This document shows positions 21,733 through 31,634 of a stretch of DNA of 39,955 nt, piece by piece. The position numbers and the translations under genes are program-made. The notes under the pieces are model-generated. The model was not told where the DNA came from, ran no database searches, and saw nothing but the letters and a program-made list of their open reading frames with translations. How positions within the stretch are numbered: position 1 is the stretch's first letter; each line of letters starts with the position of its first letter. Source of the DNA: DAOUJW01 sp034421015 (lineage in GTDB: Bacteria; Chloroflexota; Dehalococcoidia; Lucifugimonadales; UBA2985). The DNA is taken from positions 1 through 39,955 of the forward strand of contig DAOUKT010000025.1 of the NCBI GenBank assembly GCA_034421015.1, in the 5' to 3' direction.

Positions 21733-24177
21733 ATGGGGACGCCGCTTCGCCGCCTCGCCGTCATCGGCGCGGCCATATCTTTGCTCCTGCTCGCTGCGTG
21801 CACCGGGCAGGCGGTCCCGGCAACCGACACCCCTGAGCCGACGCCATCACCCCTTCCCTCGTCTACGCCGTCTCCTGCTCCCACCATTGAACCGGCGCCG
21901 ACCCCCACGCCCTCGCCCACCCCCATCCCAACGCTGGCGCCGACCCCTGCGAGGACGGCCAACGTCAACGTCGCTCCCTTCACGCCCCGGGGCTGGCGGC
22001 TCCCGCTGATGGCCTCCGGCTCGCCCGGGCCGCGTTCCTCCGAGGAGCTGTCGGTGGACGGCAGCACGTTCCTGAGCTGGGCAGTCATCAACAACAGCCC
22101 GAACGACATCGACTACGACTTTTTCGTGGACGTGTACCTGGACGACGTACTGGTGGAGCGCTGGACTACGAACGGCCTTGACGCGAACCTGTTCATCAGC
22201 CTGACGGACTGGGATGACCTCCCGGCTCGGGTCAACCTGCGGCCCGGGACCCACACCCTGAAGCTGGTGGCAGACCCCACAGACCTGGTCCCCGAGACCG
22301 ACGAGACGGACAACGTCTACGAGCTGGAGTATACGTGGAAGCCATCTCAGAATCCGCCCCCGGAGACCTCCCCCGCTCCCGGCAGGTTGCCGGACCTTGC
22401 CCCGTCCATCATCGAAGGCTGGGCTGATTCCCTCATCACCACGTCCTACGAGGGAGACAAGGCGGACGGGCCGCTCTCCGTGGACGTGCCCACCTATATC
22501 AGGTACGGCTTCCAAAACGTTGGGCCGGTAAGCATCGCCGAAGACGTCACCGTCTACGTGTACTTTGACGATATTCTGGTCTCCGTGCAGGCGGGAGACG
22601 GCCTGCTGGCGGAGGAGTCCACCGGAAGCAGCGAGTGGGACGGGCTGCTGCAGGCCACGAGGGTGACGCCGGGCGTCCACACCATCAGGGTGGAGATAGA
22701 CGCCGCGGACGCGGTGGTGGAGTCCAACGAGCGCAACAACACCATAGAGAAGGAGTACACCTGGGGAACAGGGAGCGTGGAGCCCAAACCTGCCGTCGAT
22801 CCCGCGCCCTCTCCCACCGCTCCGGCGCAGCTGACTTTGCCAAACCTCACGCCCGGCTGGAGGCAGGACTGGGACGCGCCCATCAGCATCTCCAACCGGC
22901 CCGGGACCTACCTGGACGGCCATCTGACCCTGGACGTGACCCCCTACCTGGACGTGGTCGTGCACAACCTGAGCACCAGTGAGACGACGACGCCATTCTC
23001 AGTTGACCTCTATTTCGACGAGGACAAGGTCCACACATTTGACTTCTCCGCCAACATGGCCCCCAACCAGCTCTACTGGATCCAGGACTGGGACGGCCTG
23101 AGCAACGCGGCTGAAATCACCGAGGGGCCTCACACCCTGAAAATCGTGGTTGACCCGGAGAACGCCGTGCGGGAGGCCAACGAAAACGACAATGTTTACG
23201 AAAAGACCTTCGTATGGAGCGTCGAGCAGGCGGCCGAGAGCGGCCCCGCGTCGTACAGCGAAGACGACCTCATGGGCAAGCTGTCCGCCCTGCCCCTGCT
23301 GGTGGAGGTCAGGGACCCGGCCCTGAGCGACGGCGGCTTCGACTACTCACAGGAGGCGCTGGACATCACGGACGCCGGCTACTACCTGCTGACCGGCAAG
23401 AGCATCCACGACGAACGCCTGACCATCCACTTCTTCACCAGGGCGGAGTTTGAGGCGTGGATTGACGCCTATTTTGCGGAGCGGTTTGCCCTGAGCCCGG
23501 CGTCGGAACATCCGACTCTGCTGGAGAGGCGGGAGCGCATAAAGGCCACGGCCGTGGGCATAACCGTCCCGCGGTTTGGAAGGACTACGGTGGCCATTGA
23601 CGCGGAGCGCGGGCTGGCCGACGTTGTCCAGTCGCTGGCACATGAGCTGGGCCACGTCCACCAGCGGCACGCCTACCCCGCCGTTGGGGAGAGCGGTTCG
23701 GACCACGCCCAGCGGGGTATCCGGGAGGCTCAGGCTCAGCAGTTCGAGAGGGCATTCTGGCTGAAGCTGGAGGAGCTTACGGGCGAAGACCTCCTGTCCT
23801 ACCCTGACTACGAGGGATTTCACGTGTTCGTGAACCGGCGTCTGGCCTCCTGGCAGGTCGGCCTCAACCTTGACGAGCACTTCCTGGGCTACCTGTTGCA
23901 GTGGCTGGCAGTGTTGGAAGACCCCAACCTGGCGGAGCTGCGGGAGGAGCTTATGACCCGGGGGGAGCTCGGCGCGGACTCATCGCTCAGGCTGTTCGAG
24001 TACCTGGTGACATTGCCGCCGGACGCAGCAGATGAGTACGTGGAATCCCTGCTGGAGACCCTTGACGCCAATCTGAGTACGATAGTCTCCATGGCGACAG
24101 CAAGGCTGCAACCGGACCTGCGCCCCGACGACGAGGGGTCGCCGGACCTGAGGGAGACGGGGCTGCTGGTGCCCTAG
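21733..24177 (+). CDS. Lipoprotein with three CARDB domains and a zinc-metalloprotease-like domain
   Basis: An 814-residue exported lipoprotein: signal peptide with lipobox LLAAC, Pro/Thr linker (about 22-75), then three repeats of about 120 residues, each ending in an Asn/Glu-rich turn plus YTW/FVW (ETDETDNVYELEYTW, ESNERNNTIEKEYTW, REANENDNVYEKTFVW). These match CARDB-type Ig-like adhesion domains. The C-terminal 300 residues contain LAHELGHVHQRHA, an HExxH zinc site with His637-His641, suggesting a peptidase facing outside. ATG 21733 is chosen because the signal peptide begins there. A TACACT box lies 6 bp before it and no Shine-Dalgarno is visible, so the mRNA may be leaderless. Confidence 0.85.
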   Translation: MGTPLRRLAVIGAAISLLLLAACTGQAVPATDTPEPTPSPLPSSTPSPAPTIEPAPTPTPSPTPIPTLAPTPARTANVNVAPFTPRGWRLPLMASGSPGPRSSEELSVDGSTFLSWAVINNSPNDIDYDFFVDVYLDDVLVERWTTNGLDANLFISLTDWDDLPARVNLRPGTHTLKLVADPTDLVPETDETDNVYELEYTWKPSQNPPPETSPAPGRLPDLAPSIIEGWADSLITTSYEGDKADGPLSVDVPTYIRYGFQNVGPVSIAEDVTVYVYFDDILVSVQAGDGLLAEESTGSSEWDGLLQATRVTPGVHTIRVEIDAADAVVESNERNNTIEKEYTWGTGSVEPKPAVDPAPSPTAPAQLTLPNLTPGWRQDWDAPISISNRPGTYLDGHLTLDVTPYLDVVVHNLSTSETTTPFSVDLYFDEDKVHTFDFSANMAPNQLYWIQDWDGLSNAAEITEGPHTLKIVVDPENAVREANENDNVYEKTFVWSVEQAAESGPASYSEDDLMGKLSALPLLVEVRDPALSDGGFDYSQEALDITDAGYYLLTGKSIHDERLTIHFFTRAEFEAWIDAYFAERFALSPASEHPTLLERRERIKATAVGITVPRFGRTTVAIDAERGLADVVQSLAHELGHVHQRHAYPAVGESGSDHAQRGIREAQAQQFERAFWLKLEELTGEDLLSYPDYEGFHVFVNRRLASWQVGLNLDEHFLGYLLQWLAVLEDPNLAELREELMTRGELGADSSLRLFEYLVTLPPDAADEYVESLLETLDANLSTIVSMATARLQPDLRPDDEGSPDLRETGLLVP

Positions 24178-24248
24178 GAATGAACGTCTCCACATAAGGC
24201 AATTAGTGGAAGTCTTGGTGAAGCTGCGAGGGGCTTGCTGCTGGGCTA

Positions 24249-24494
24249 TCAGACCACCACGCCAGGTGAGTTGATAGTCATGGTGTACGCCTCCTCCCCT
24301 GCGCTAACCCTCTGAACAAGGAAAGTGCCCAGGGGGTGTATCTTCTGGATCTCGGTGACAGCAGCAAGGTCACTCTCAAAGACGCCAAGCACCTCCCCGT
24401 CCTTGATTGCGATAACCTTACCATCATACTTCGCAACCATTTCATCCTGGTTGGCGCGATAGAAGTCAAATTCCCTTTTGAGAACACTCGGCAT
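24249..24494 (-). CDS. Small DUF5678-like protein
   Basis: An 81-residue protein with the pattern FYRANQDEMVAKYDGKVIAI, KDGEVLGVFESDLAAV and HPLGTFLVQRV, which I associate with DUF5678-type small cytoplasmic proteins of unknown function that are frequent in Chloroflexota and cyanobacteria. No HTH and no signal peptide. It ends convergently to the CARDB protease, 71 bp away. The 261 bp upstream to tRNA-Gln show no further gene. Confidence 0.65.
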   Translation of the reverse strand: MPSVLKREFDFYRANQDEMVAKYDGKVIAIKDGEVLGVFESDLAAVTEIQKIHPLGTFLVQRVSAGEEAYTMTINSPGVVV

Positions 24495-24755
24495 AGTATC
24501 CTCCTGTGGTCTCCTGAACTACCTCATGACCCTGAGTTGAGCCCTGATGTAAGACGCTGCCACCTGGGCATAAATCGTAACATATCAGTGGACGATTCTA
24601 AAGCGGCGGGCTGTCCTTGCACCGGGCGCCGGACGATCTCATTGACATTGAAATCTGCAATTTACCACATCGCGTATAGAATTCCCGCCAGCACAATGCC
24701 AGATGAGTTTGACCGCCACTCGGCGTAGGTATTACACTAATGGAACGGCCTGAAT

Positions 24756-24829
24756 TGCCGAGTGGTGTAATGGTAGCACGCCTGACTCTGGATCAGGTAA
24801 TCCTGGTTCGAATCCAGGCTCGGCAGCCA
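24756..24829 (+). tRNA. tRNA-Gln(CTG)
   Basis: Acceptor TGCCGAG pairs with CTCGGCA, discriminator G, CCA encoded. The anticodon stem CCTGA/TCAGG encloses CTCTGGA, anticodon CTG. Confidence 0.95.
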
Positions 24830-24887
24830 GATGGCGCGAACTGTACCCTGTATATGCAGCTCTTTGTAGCTGAGCCTGACATCCAAG

Positions 24888-25439
24888 ATGAAAAATGAAC
24901 GCCCCTTGTGGGTGATTGTTACAGGCCCACCTGCAGCGGGTAAAACGACTTTAGCCAGAATGCTTGCACGGGACCTTAGTGTGCCACTCTTCGAAAAAGA
25001 CGTCTTCAAAGATACCATCTATCGAACATTGGGCTTTGGCGATAAAGTTTGGTCTAGGCAAATCGGAATAAGCTCTACTGACCTGTTGTTTCTTGTTGCC
25101 AATCGGATGCTTGGGGTAGGAGCATCGCTTATGACTGAGAGCAACTTCGACCGACGGTTTTCATCCGAGCCGGCCCGAGAAGTTGCAGACAATGCCGATG
25201 CGAGGGTAATTCAGGTGCATTGCGCGGCTCCCCCAGACATCTTGGTTGAACGCAATGCTGCTCGCCTTGATCCATCGCAACTGCGCCCCGGCCACCATGT
25301 GATGCCCAGCGACCAGTTGCTAGAGGGAATTGCGTCTGGAATCTGGGAGCCGCTAGATGTACCTTCGAAGATTGTCCGCGTAGACACTTCTTACCCTTAC
25401 GACTATGCGGGTGTCCTTAGGGACATCAAGCACGGTTAG
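24888..25439 (+). CDS. P-loop kinase/ATPase of the AAA_33 type
   Basis: A 183-residue single-domain P-loop protein. Walker A is GPPAAGKTT (about 13-21), followed by a small-kinase pattern (VPLFEKDVFKDTIYRTLG, then ASLMTESNFDRR, a Walker-B-like strand, and VIQVHCAAPPDILVERNAAR with a lid-like arginine-rich helix). This order is that of the AAA_33/zeta-toxin/nucleoside-kinase-like group, where substrates vary from small molecules to tRNA or antibiotics. Substrate unknown. It begins 58 bp after tRNA-Gln and stands alone. Codon use is lower in GC than its neighbours, a hint of acquisition. Confidence 0.75.
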   Translation: MKNERPLWVIVTGPPAAGKTTLARMLARDLSVPLFEKDVFKDTIYRTLGFGDKVWSRQIGISSTDLLFLVANRMLGVGASLMTESNFDRRFSSEPAREVADNADARVIQVHCAAPPDILVERNAARLDPSQLRPGHHVMPSDQLLEGIASGIWEPLDVPSKIVRVDTSYPYDYAGVLRDIKHG

Positions 25440-25645
25440 ATGTATCGCCATCAATGACAGGCCAGGGACCAGTGAAACCACTGACAGGTGTATTATCCAC
25501 TGTCCCAACTGCATCTAGACTTCCCATCGGAATGCCCTCAGATCAGAAGAGATGTCACACCCTCCTTGACAGGGGGCTATTTTGTGGCGCGAGTCTTGAT
25601 AATTCCTTCACAATTGAAACACAGAATGGAAACTTGGAGTAAACA

Positions 25646-28600
25646 ATGCGATTCCTGACCGCCACCGCCATCAGCAAGAGGTCCGTCACCGTCCTTGCTA
25701 TATTTCTCCTCCTTATTTCAGGGGTTACGGCATACAACACCCTGAGGGTTGACCTGTTCCCGGACATCGAGTTTCCGCTGGTCACGGTGACCACCTCTTA
25801 CCCATCGGCCAACCCGGATGCGGTGGTGCGCGACGTGACGGACCCGATAGAGGCGGCCATAGACGGAGCGCAGGGACTTGAGGCGATCCAGTCCACGAGC
25901 TTTGAGGGCAACTCCATTGTCCTGGCCACATTCAAGTTCGGGACGGACATGGCCGCCGCCCAGAGCGACGTCGAGGCTGCCGTCTCCGCCCTGACTTTTC
26001 CGGCAGGCGTCGACCGGCCAAACGTAGGCCGCTTCAGGCCGGACCAGTTCCCCATCATCCAGTTCAGCGCCATCTCAGACCGGGAAGCGGCGGACACAAG
26101 GCGAATCGTCCAGTCCCAGATACTACCGGCAATATCGGAGGTGGACGGCATTCTCGATATCCAGGTGACGGGAGAGGTCGAGCGGCGGGTGAACATAGCC
26201 GTCGACCCAGAACGGCTGCGGGCCAACGGCGTTTCGCTCTTCCAGGTCTCCTCGGCTCTTACGGAGAACAACCTGAGTATGCCAGCCGGACTCATCTTCG
26301 AGGGCGGCCAGGCGGTGCCGGCCAAGACCACTCACGCCTTCAGCTCCGTCGAAGAGATCGCGGACCTGGTTGTGGGCGCGTCCGAGACCGGCCCGGTGCT
26401 CCTTGGGGACGTGGCGGACGTGAGGCTGGGAGCCGGCAGAACGACCTCCATTTCCCGCACCAACGGCAGGCCAAGCATAAGCGTCTCCGTCATCAAGGAG
26501 GCGGACGCCAACACGGTGGAAGTATCAAACGGCATCCGCGAGGCCCTGGACAACGTGACGGGGCTGCCGTCCGACATAGAGCTGGTGATAGTGTCAGACC
26601 AGGGGCCGGATATCCAGGCCCAGATTGACAAGCTGAGCCGGGAGGGAATCTTCGGCTTCCTGTTCGCAGTGACGGTGGTGTTCGCGTTCATGTTCACCAT
26701 CCGCCCAACCTTCATTCGCGGGATGTTCAACACCATCCGCCCTACTATCGTCATTGGTCTGTCCATTCCGCTGAGCGTCTTCACAGGCGTGCTGCTCCTG
26801 GCGTGGCAGGACCTGACCCTCAACTTCATGACGCTGGGAGGCCTGGCCATATCCGTCGGGCGCGTCGTTGACGACTCCATTGTCGTGCTGGAGAACGTGT
26901 ACCGCCACATCCAGGCCGGCCGCGACAGGTGGCAAGCGGCGCTGGAAGCCACCACCGAGGTTGGCCCGGCCATTTTCGCGTCCACAATGACCACGGTGGT
27001 GGTGTTCCTACCACTGGCCTTCATCGAGGGTCTGGTCGGCTCCTTCTTCGAGCCCTTCGCGCTCACAGTCAGCTTCGCGTTGCTGGCGTCGCTGCTGGTC
27101 GCACTGACTGCGGTGCCCGTATTGGGAGCATACCTGCTCAGGCCCGGTGACCTGCCCGAAGACGTTGTTGGCGAAGGAGAAGAGGTCCTGGGCCGGGAGA
27201 CCCTGTTGCAGCGAATGTACACGCCGGTCCTCAGATGGGCCCTAGTCCACAAGGCCATCACGCTGGCGGCAGTCTTTGTGATAACCATCGGCAGCCTGGG
27301 GCTTCTGGCGGTCATCCCAATCACGTTTTTCCCAACAGGCGGCGAACGCCAGCTTCAGATAGAGATCGCTCTGCCGCCGGGCACACCCTTGAGCGGTACG
27401 CTGGAGGATGTTGAGGAGATAGAAACGCGGATTGACGAGATTTCGGACCTGTACATCTCAACTGTGGGCCAGACTAATATACAGTTCGGAGGGGCCCCCG
27501 GCGGACAGAACAACGCGAGCATTCTGGTGAGATTGCCCGCCGGAACTCCTGAGGACATCGCCAGCATACTCAGGGAGGAGCTCGCCAGGCCTGATAGACA
27601 GGTTCGGATTACGGAGATAAGCGCGGGCCCTCCCGCCAGCGGCATTGAGATCAGCGTGACCGGCCCGAACTATGACGACATTGCCCTGGTGTCCGCTCAG
27701 CTGGTGGACTCCCTGTCGACGATCGAAGGGGTGGTCAACCTTGAGAGCGACGTGGCCCAGGCGCGGGATGAGGTGTCCATACAGGTCGACCCGTCCAGGG
27801 CCGGCGCCATCGGCCTGACCACCCGGCAGGTCGGCATGCAGGTGAGCCAGTACCTGACGGGACGCACCGTCAGCAGCATCGTCATCGACGGAGAGAGCGC
27901 AGATGTCGTGCTTGCGGGCAGCCCCCAGGCGGCAGGCGGAATAGAGGCGGTCAAGAGATTGACCATAGCAGGGCCAGCCGGGGCGGCGCCCCTGGATGAG
28001 CTGGCCGAGGTGGTGGTCAGGGAAGGGCCTGTCACCATCACCCGCACCGACGGCGTACGGTCCGCCACGATATCCGGAGAAATTGCATCGGAGGACACCC
28101 AGGGCGTGGGGTTGCTGGTGGACCAGAAGATTGCAGAGATCGCGCTTCCGCCCGGGGTAATCGTCACCAGCGGTGGCATCTTCGCCGACATAGCCGAGGG
28201 CTTCCAGGCCATAATAATCTCAATGTTGGTGGGCATTGTGCTCGTCTACCTGGTCATGGTAGCCAGCCTGGGGTCCCTCCGTAACCCGCTGGTCATAATA
28301 ACCAGCCTGCCCCTGGCACTCATAGGCGCGCTCGCGGCCCTTGCCATAACGGACCGCACCCTGAGCCTGTCCTCGATGATGGGCATCCTGCTGCTGATCG
28401 GCATTGTGGTGACCAACGCCATTGTGCTGATTGCCTTCGTGGAGCAGCTGCGGCAGGGAGGGCGTTCGGTGTTCGACGCACTGATTACAGGCGGACGGGT
28501 CCGCCTGCGCCCCATTCTGATGACGGCGATTACCACCAGCTTCGCGCTCCTGCCTCTTGCGGCCATCAGCGACGAGGAGGGTGGCATAATCAGCGCGGAG

Positions 28601-28750
28601 CTGGCGACGGTGGTTATCGGTGGACTGGTAAGCTCCACTGCCCTCACCCTTTTAGTAGTGCCCATTTTCTACTACCTGTTCAACGAAAGCCTGCCCGGCT
28701 TGCTCAGGCGCATCACGGGAGCGTCCCAAAGAGAGGCAACGACTTCCTGA
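25646..28750 (+). CDS. RND-family efflux transporter
   Basis: A 1034-residue inner-membrane RND pump of the HAE1/AcrB type, complete with both halves. It has TM1 at about 12-30, a large external loop, then a block of six helices (about 335-540) carrying GRVVDDSIVVLENVYRH with Asp409-Asp410 at the proton-relay positions, and the second half with TM block about 855-1020 (SMMGILLLIGIVVTNAIVLI). It should export hydrophobic compounds using the proton gradient. No periplasmic adaptor or outer-membrane factor is adjacent. The start ATG has TTGGAG upstream. Confidence 0.93.
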   Translation: MRFLTATAISKRSVTVLAIFLLLISGVTAYNTLRVDLFPDIEFPLVTVTTSYPSANPDAVVRDVTDPIEAAIDGAQGLEAIQSTSFEGNSIVLATFKFGTDMAAAQSDVEAAVSALTFPAGVDRPNVGRFRPDQFPIIQFSAISDREAADTRRIVQSQILPAISEVDGILDIQVTGEVERRVNIAVDPERLRANGVSLFQVSSALTENNLSMPAGLIFEGGQAVPAKTTHAFSSVEEIADLVVGASETGPVLLGDVADVRLGAGRTTSISRTNGRPSISVSVIKEADANTVEVSNGIREALDNVTGLPSDIELVIVSDQGPDIQAQIDKLSREGIFGFLFAVTVVFAFMFTIRPTFIRGMFNTIRPTIVIGLSIPLSVFTGVLLLAWQDLTLNFMTLGGLAISVGRVVDDSIVVLENVYRHIQAGRDRWQAALEATTEVGPAIFASTMTTVVVFLPLAFIEGLVGSFFEPFALTVSFALLASLLVALTAVPVLGAYLLRPGDLPEDVVGEGEEVLGRETLLQRMYTPVLRWALVHKAITLAAVFVITIGSLGLLAVIPITFFPTGGERQLQIEIALPPGTPLSGTLEDVEEIETRIDEISDLYISTVGQTNIQFGGAPGGQNNASILVRLPAGTPEDIASILREELARPDRQVRITEISAGPPASGIEISVTGPNYDDIALVSAQLVDSLSTIEGVVNLESDVAQARDEVSIQVDPSRAGAIGLTTRQVGMQVSQYLTGRTVSSIVIDGESADVVLAGSPQAAGGIEAVKRLTIAGPAGAAPLDELAEVVVREGPVTITRTDGVRSATISGEIASEDTQGVGLLVDQKIAEIALPPGVIVTSGGIFADIAEGFQAIIISMLVGIVLVYLVMVASLGSLRNPLVIITSLPLALIGALAALAITDRTLSLSSMMGILLLIGIVVTNAIVLIAFVEQLRQGGRSVFDALITGGRVRLRPILMTAITTSFALLPLAAISDEEGGIISAELATVVIGGLVSSTALTLLVVPIFYYLFNESLPGLLRRITGASQREATTS

Positions 28751-28768
28751 ATCATTGCTCCGGCTTCC

Positions 28769-28790
28769 AGCCACAGCCGCGGCTGTGGCT
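28769..28790 (+). terminator. Perfect 22-bp palindrome after the RND gene
   Basis: AGCCACAGC and GCTGTGGCT form a 9-bp stem around CGCG, 19 bp after the RND stop. It is likely an RNA hairpin ending or protecting the transcript; no U-run follows. The gap 28791-28984 shows nothing else. Confidence 0.55.
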
Positions 28791-28984
28791 CAGCGATTAC
28801 GGCGTCATAAGGGATATGCCTTGCTCTTTCCGCCCCACCATCAAACCGGGCTTTCCTCGAAATCCTCAAATTGGTCATGGCCACGCCGTTGAAAGTTGTC
28901 GATCCAATGTGGAAACGCTTGACAGATATTGAGCTACGTGATAGATTCGCCAATAATTTCGTGGTTTTCCACGAGACGTGAGAA

Positions 28985-29057
<73 letters not shown>

Positions 29058-29069
29058 GTGCAGGCTAGC

Positions 29070-29151
29070 GGGGAAGTGTCGGAATTGGCAGACGAGCATG
29101 ACTTAGGATCATGTGCCTAAGGGCGTAGGAGTTCGAGTCTCCTCTTCCCCA
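29070..29151 (+). tRNA. tRNA-Leu(TAG)
   Basis: Acceptor GGGGAAG pairs with CTTCCCC, discriminator A, no CCA encoded. The anticodon loop CTTAGGA gives TAG; long variable arm. 12 bp behind tRNA-Lys. Confidence 0.95.
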
Positions 29152-29262
29152 GGAGAAAGGGATAGGGCTCCTACAGGAGATACGGAAGGGTAGCAACGGC
29201 AATCACTGCTCAGACTGCTGTGAACCGGGAGACTCCGGTTATCCGTGTATCAGGAGGGAATA

Positions 29263-30252
29263 GTGACCAACCTGCTGGAGGTAAAGAACCTTTCGACGTA
29301 CTTCTTCACTCCTGAAGGAGTGGTGAAGGCAGTTGACGATATCACCTACGACCTGGAGGAGGGCGAGACGCTGGCCCTGGTGGGCGAGAGCGGCTGTGGC
29401 AAGAGTGTAAGCGCTCTGTCCATAATGAGGCTCATCCAGAGGCCCGGCAGGACGGTGTCAGGTGAGGTCAACTTCGCCGGCCAGGACCTGCTGGCCCTGG
29501 ACGACTCAGACATGAGGCGCATCCGGGGCAAGGACATGGCCATGATCTTCCAGGAGCCCATGACCTCGCTCAACCCCGTTCTCACCATTGGAAAGCAGCT
29601 CACGGAAGCCCTGATGCTTCATCTTGGCCTGGAACAGGATGCCGCTAACGAGAGGGCCGGTGATCTCCTGCAGAGGGTGGGTATCCCGGAGGGCCGTGGG
29701 CGTCTCCGCGACTACCCCCACCAGTTCAGCGGCGGTATGAGGCAGAGGGTTATGATTGCCATGGCCCTCAGTTGCGACCCCAAGATGCTCATAGCCGACG
29801 AGCCGACCACAGCCCTGGACGTGACCATTCAGGCGCAGATCTTGGAGCTCGTCAAAGCCCTTGGCGAGGAGATGGGCACCGCAGTGCTCATCATCACCCA
29901 CAACCTCGGTGTGGTTGCCCGGTACGCAGACCGGGTGAACGTTATGTACGCCGGGAAGATCATCGAAAGAGGCACAGCCCGGGAGATATACACCAACCCG
30001 CGGCACCCCTACACAATCGGGCTTCTCAACTCCGTGCCACGTTTGGACCAGCCGCGCAAGGAGCAGCTGGACCCGATTGAAGGTTCCCCGCCGGACCTGA
30101 TTGGTCTGCCGGAAGGCTGCTCTTTCAGGCCTCGATGCAGGTACGCCATTGACAGATGCGCCGTGGAGTACCCTCCCCTGGTAGAAGTTTCAGACGGACA
30201 CACTGCGGCTTGTTGGGTCTCAGACCAGTTGGGCAGGCAGGAGGTAAGATAA
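29263..30252 (+). CDS. Peptide ABC transporter ATPase, OppD/DppD type
   Basis: A 329-residue ATPase that drives a peptide/nickel-type importer at the inner membrane face. Walker A is GESGCGKSV (about 38-46), the signature FSGGMRQRV, Walker B LIADEPTTALD, the switch His in IITHNLG, and the C-terminal oligopeptide-transporter cysteine block CSFRPRCRYAIDRC. Start GTG 29263 is fixed by AGGAGG 8 bp earlier; an upstream in-frame ATG at 29245 overlaps this site. A hairpin AACCGG-GAGACT-CCGGTT lies at 29223-29240. It overlaps the next gene by one base. Permeases and binding protein are not adjacent. Confidence 0.92.
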   Translation: MTNLLEVKNLSTYFFTPEGVVKAVDDITYDLEEGETLALVGESGCGKSVSALSIMRLIQRPGRTVSGEVNFAGQDLLALDDSDMRRIRGKDMAMIFQEPMTSLNPVLTIGKQLTEALMLHLGLEQDAANERAGDLLQRVGIPEGRGRLRDYPHQFSGGMRQRVMIAMALSCDPKMLIADEPTTALDVTIQAQILELVKALGEEMGTAVLIITHNLGVVARYADRVNVMYAGKIIERGTAREIYTNPRHPYTIGLLNSVPRLDQPRKEQLDPIEGSPPDLIGLPEGCSFRPRCRYAIDRCAVEYPPLVEVSDGHTAACWVSDQLGRQEVR

Positions 30253-31274
30253 TGGAACAGGGTGAGATTCTTCTGGAAGTCAACAACCTGGTCAAGTACT
30301 TCCCTGTAACAAGAGGGATTGTATTTCAGAAAAAAGTGGCTGACGTCAAGGCAGTAGACGACATCAGCTTCTTCATCCGCCGTGGCGAGACCCTGGGCAT
30401 GGTGGGTGAGAGCGGCTGCGGCAAGACCACCGCCGCCCGGACCATCCTGCACCTGGGCCAGATCTACCAGCCCACGTCCGGGCAGGTCCTCTTTGAGGGT
30501 CAGGACCTCTCCCTTATGAAGGGCAAGGATCTCCGCCAGGCCCGGCGAAAGATGCAGATGATCTTCCAGGACCCGTACGGTTCTCTGAACCCCCGGATGA
30601 ACGCCGGAAACATCATCGGCGAGCCGCTGGTGGTGCACAAGATGACCAGAAGCCGCAATGAGTACCGGGACCAGGTTGCGGAGCTTCTCACAGTTGTGGG
30701 ACTCAATCCACACATGGGCGCCCGCTTCCCCCACGAGTTCTCCGGCGGTCAGAGGCAGCGCATCGGCGTGGCACGCGCCCTGGCGGTGAGGCCCAGCTTC
30801 ATAGCCTGCGACGAGCCTGTGTCGGCGCTGGACGTGTCCATTCAGGCCCAGCTCATCAACCTCCTGGAGGAGCTCCAGCAGGAGTTCGACCTGACGTACC
30901 TGTTCGTGGCCCACGACCTCTCCGTTGTGCGCCACATAAGCAACAGGATTGTTGTGATGTACCTTGGCAAGATTGCCGAGATCGCCGACAGGATCGAGCT
31001 CTATGAGAACCCGCTGCACCCCTACACCAAGGCGCTGCTGTCCGCCGTGCCCATTCCCGACCCCCTTGTTGAGGCGCAGCGCGAGCGGATTGTTCTCACG
31101 GGCGACGTGCCCAGCCCCCTCCGCCCGCCCCCGGGATGCGTGTTCCATCCCAGGTGCCCCATAGCAATCGACGATTGCGCCGGGGTCCATTCGCAGGGGC
31201 TCACCAACGAGCGCGGAGTGCCGGAGTTGCGAGAGGTCTCGCCGGAGCACTGGGTGTCCTGCATCCGGGTCTAG
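30252..31274 (+). CDS. Peptide ABC transporter ATPase, OppF/DppF type
   Basis: A 340-residue partner of the preceding ATPase. Walker A GESGCGKTT, signature FSGGQRQRIGVARAL, Walker B FIACDEPVSALD, and the C-terminal CVFHPRCPIAIDDC block mark the OppF branch. Start ATG 30252 shares its A with the upstream TAA stop (TAATG), after GGAGG, so translation is coupled. Together they form the ATPase dimer of a peptide-type importer. The only candidate permease in the window is at 17671-18636. Confidence 0.93.
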   Translation: MEQGEILLEVNNLVKYFPVTRGIVFQKKVADVKAVDDISFFIRRGETLGMVGESGCGKTTAARTILHLGQIYQPTSGQVLFEGQDLSLMKGKDLRQARRKMQMIFQDPYGSLNPRMNAGNIIGEPLVVHKMTRSRNEYRDQVAELLTVVGLNPHMGARFPHEFSGGQRQRIGVARALAVRPSFIACDEPVSALDVSIQAQLINLLEELQQEFDLTYLFVAHDLSVVRHISNRIVVMYLGKIAEIADRIELYENPLHPYTKALLSAVPIPDPLVEAQRERIVLTGDVPSPLRPPPGCVFHPRCPIAIDDCAGVHSQGLTNERGVPELREVSPEHWVSCIRV

Positions 31275-31298
31275 GCTCCATTCCATTCGCTCAGACGG

Positions 31299-31345
31299 AG
31301 CGGGGCGGGTGATAAATCACCCGCCCCGCTTGCTTTCTTCTCTGT
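31299..31345 (+). terminator. Rho-independent terminator after the oppDF pair
   Basis: A 15-bp perfect stem (AGCGGGGCGGGTGAT with ATCACCCGCCCCGCT) closes an AA loop, followed by TGCTTTCTTCTC. 24 bp past the stop codon. Confidence 0.9.
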
Positions 31346-31410
31346 TCCATAGCCCGAGAGAACCAGCATGGAGAGTTCACTGGACTAACCTGTTCACGGT
31401 ATTCTCTATA

Positions 31411-31570
31411 TGTGTTGGTAATGCCGGTGCTGGTTGCAATACCATTTCTTGCCCGCTCATGGTGAGCCTGTCGAACCATTTGGGCGGGCAGGCTGTAGGC
31501 GTAGCTGCCCCCGCTCATTTCCTTCGACAAGCTCAGGATGAGCGGTATCATCCGACAATACCAACGCCTG
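31411..31570. repeat. MITE-like interspersed repeat, copy 2
   Basis: Begins TGTGTTGGTAATGCC and ends near ATACCAACGCC, with internal blocks GTGAGCCTGTCGAACCATTT and CCTTCGACAAGCTCAGG, as in copy 1 (5351-5533). It occupies much of 31275-31634; the rest of that gap is the oppF terminator and the lepA promoter. Confidence 0.72.
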
Positions 31571-31596
31571 TAGTGAATACCCGACCCGCCGCCGCC

Positions 31597-31625
31597 TTGA
31601 GGGTGTCCCCTCCCTATGCTACTAT
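31597..31625 (+). promoter_or_regulatory. Putative lepA promoter
   Basis: TTGAGG (31597-31602), 17 bp, TACTAT (31620-31625). The expected transcript start is within about 5 bp of the lepA ATG, and no Shine-Dalgarno is seen, so the mRNA may be leaderless. Confidence 0.5.
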
Positions 31626-31634
31626 GGCTTCTAT

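Noticed and set aside
25454..25642. 62-codon ORF between the kinase and the RND gene
   Set aside because: No family, no ribosome-binding site; lies in the probable RND promoter region.
30009..31286. 425-codon minus-strand reading under oppF
   Set aside because: Antisense to a clear ATPase with all motifs; no family resemblance.
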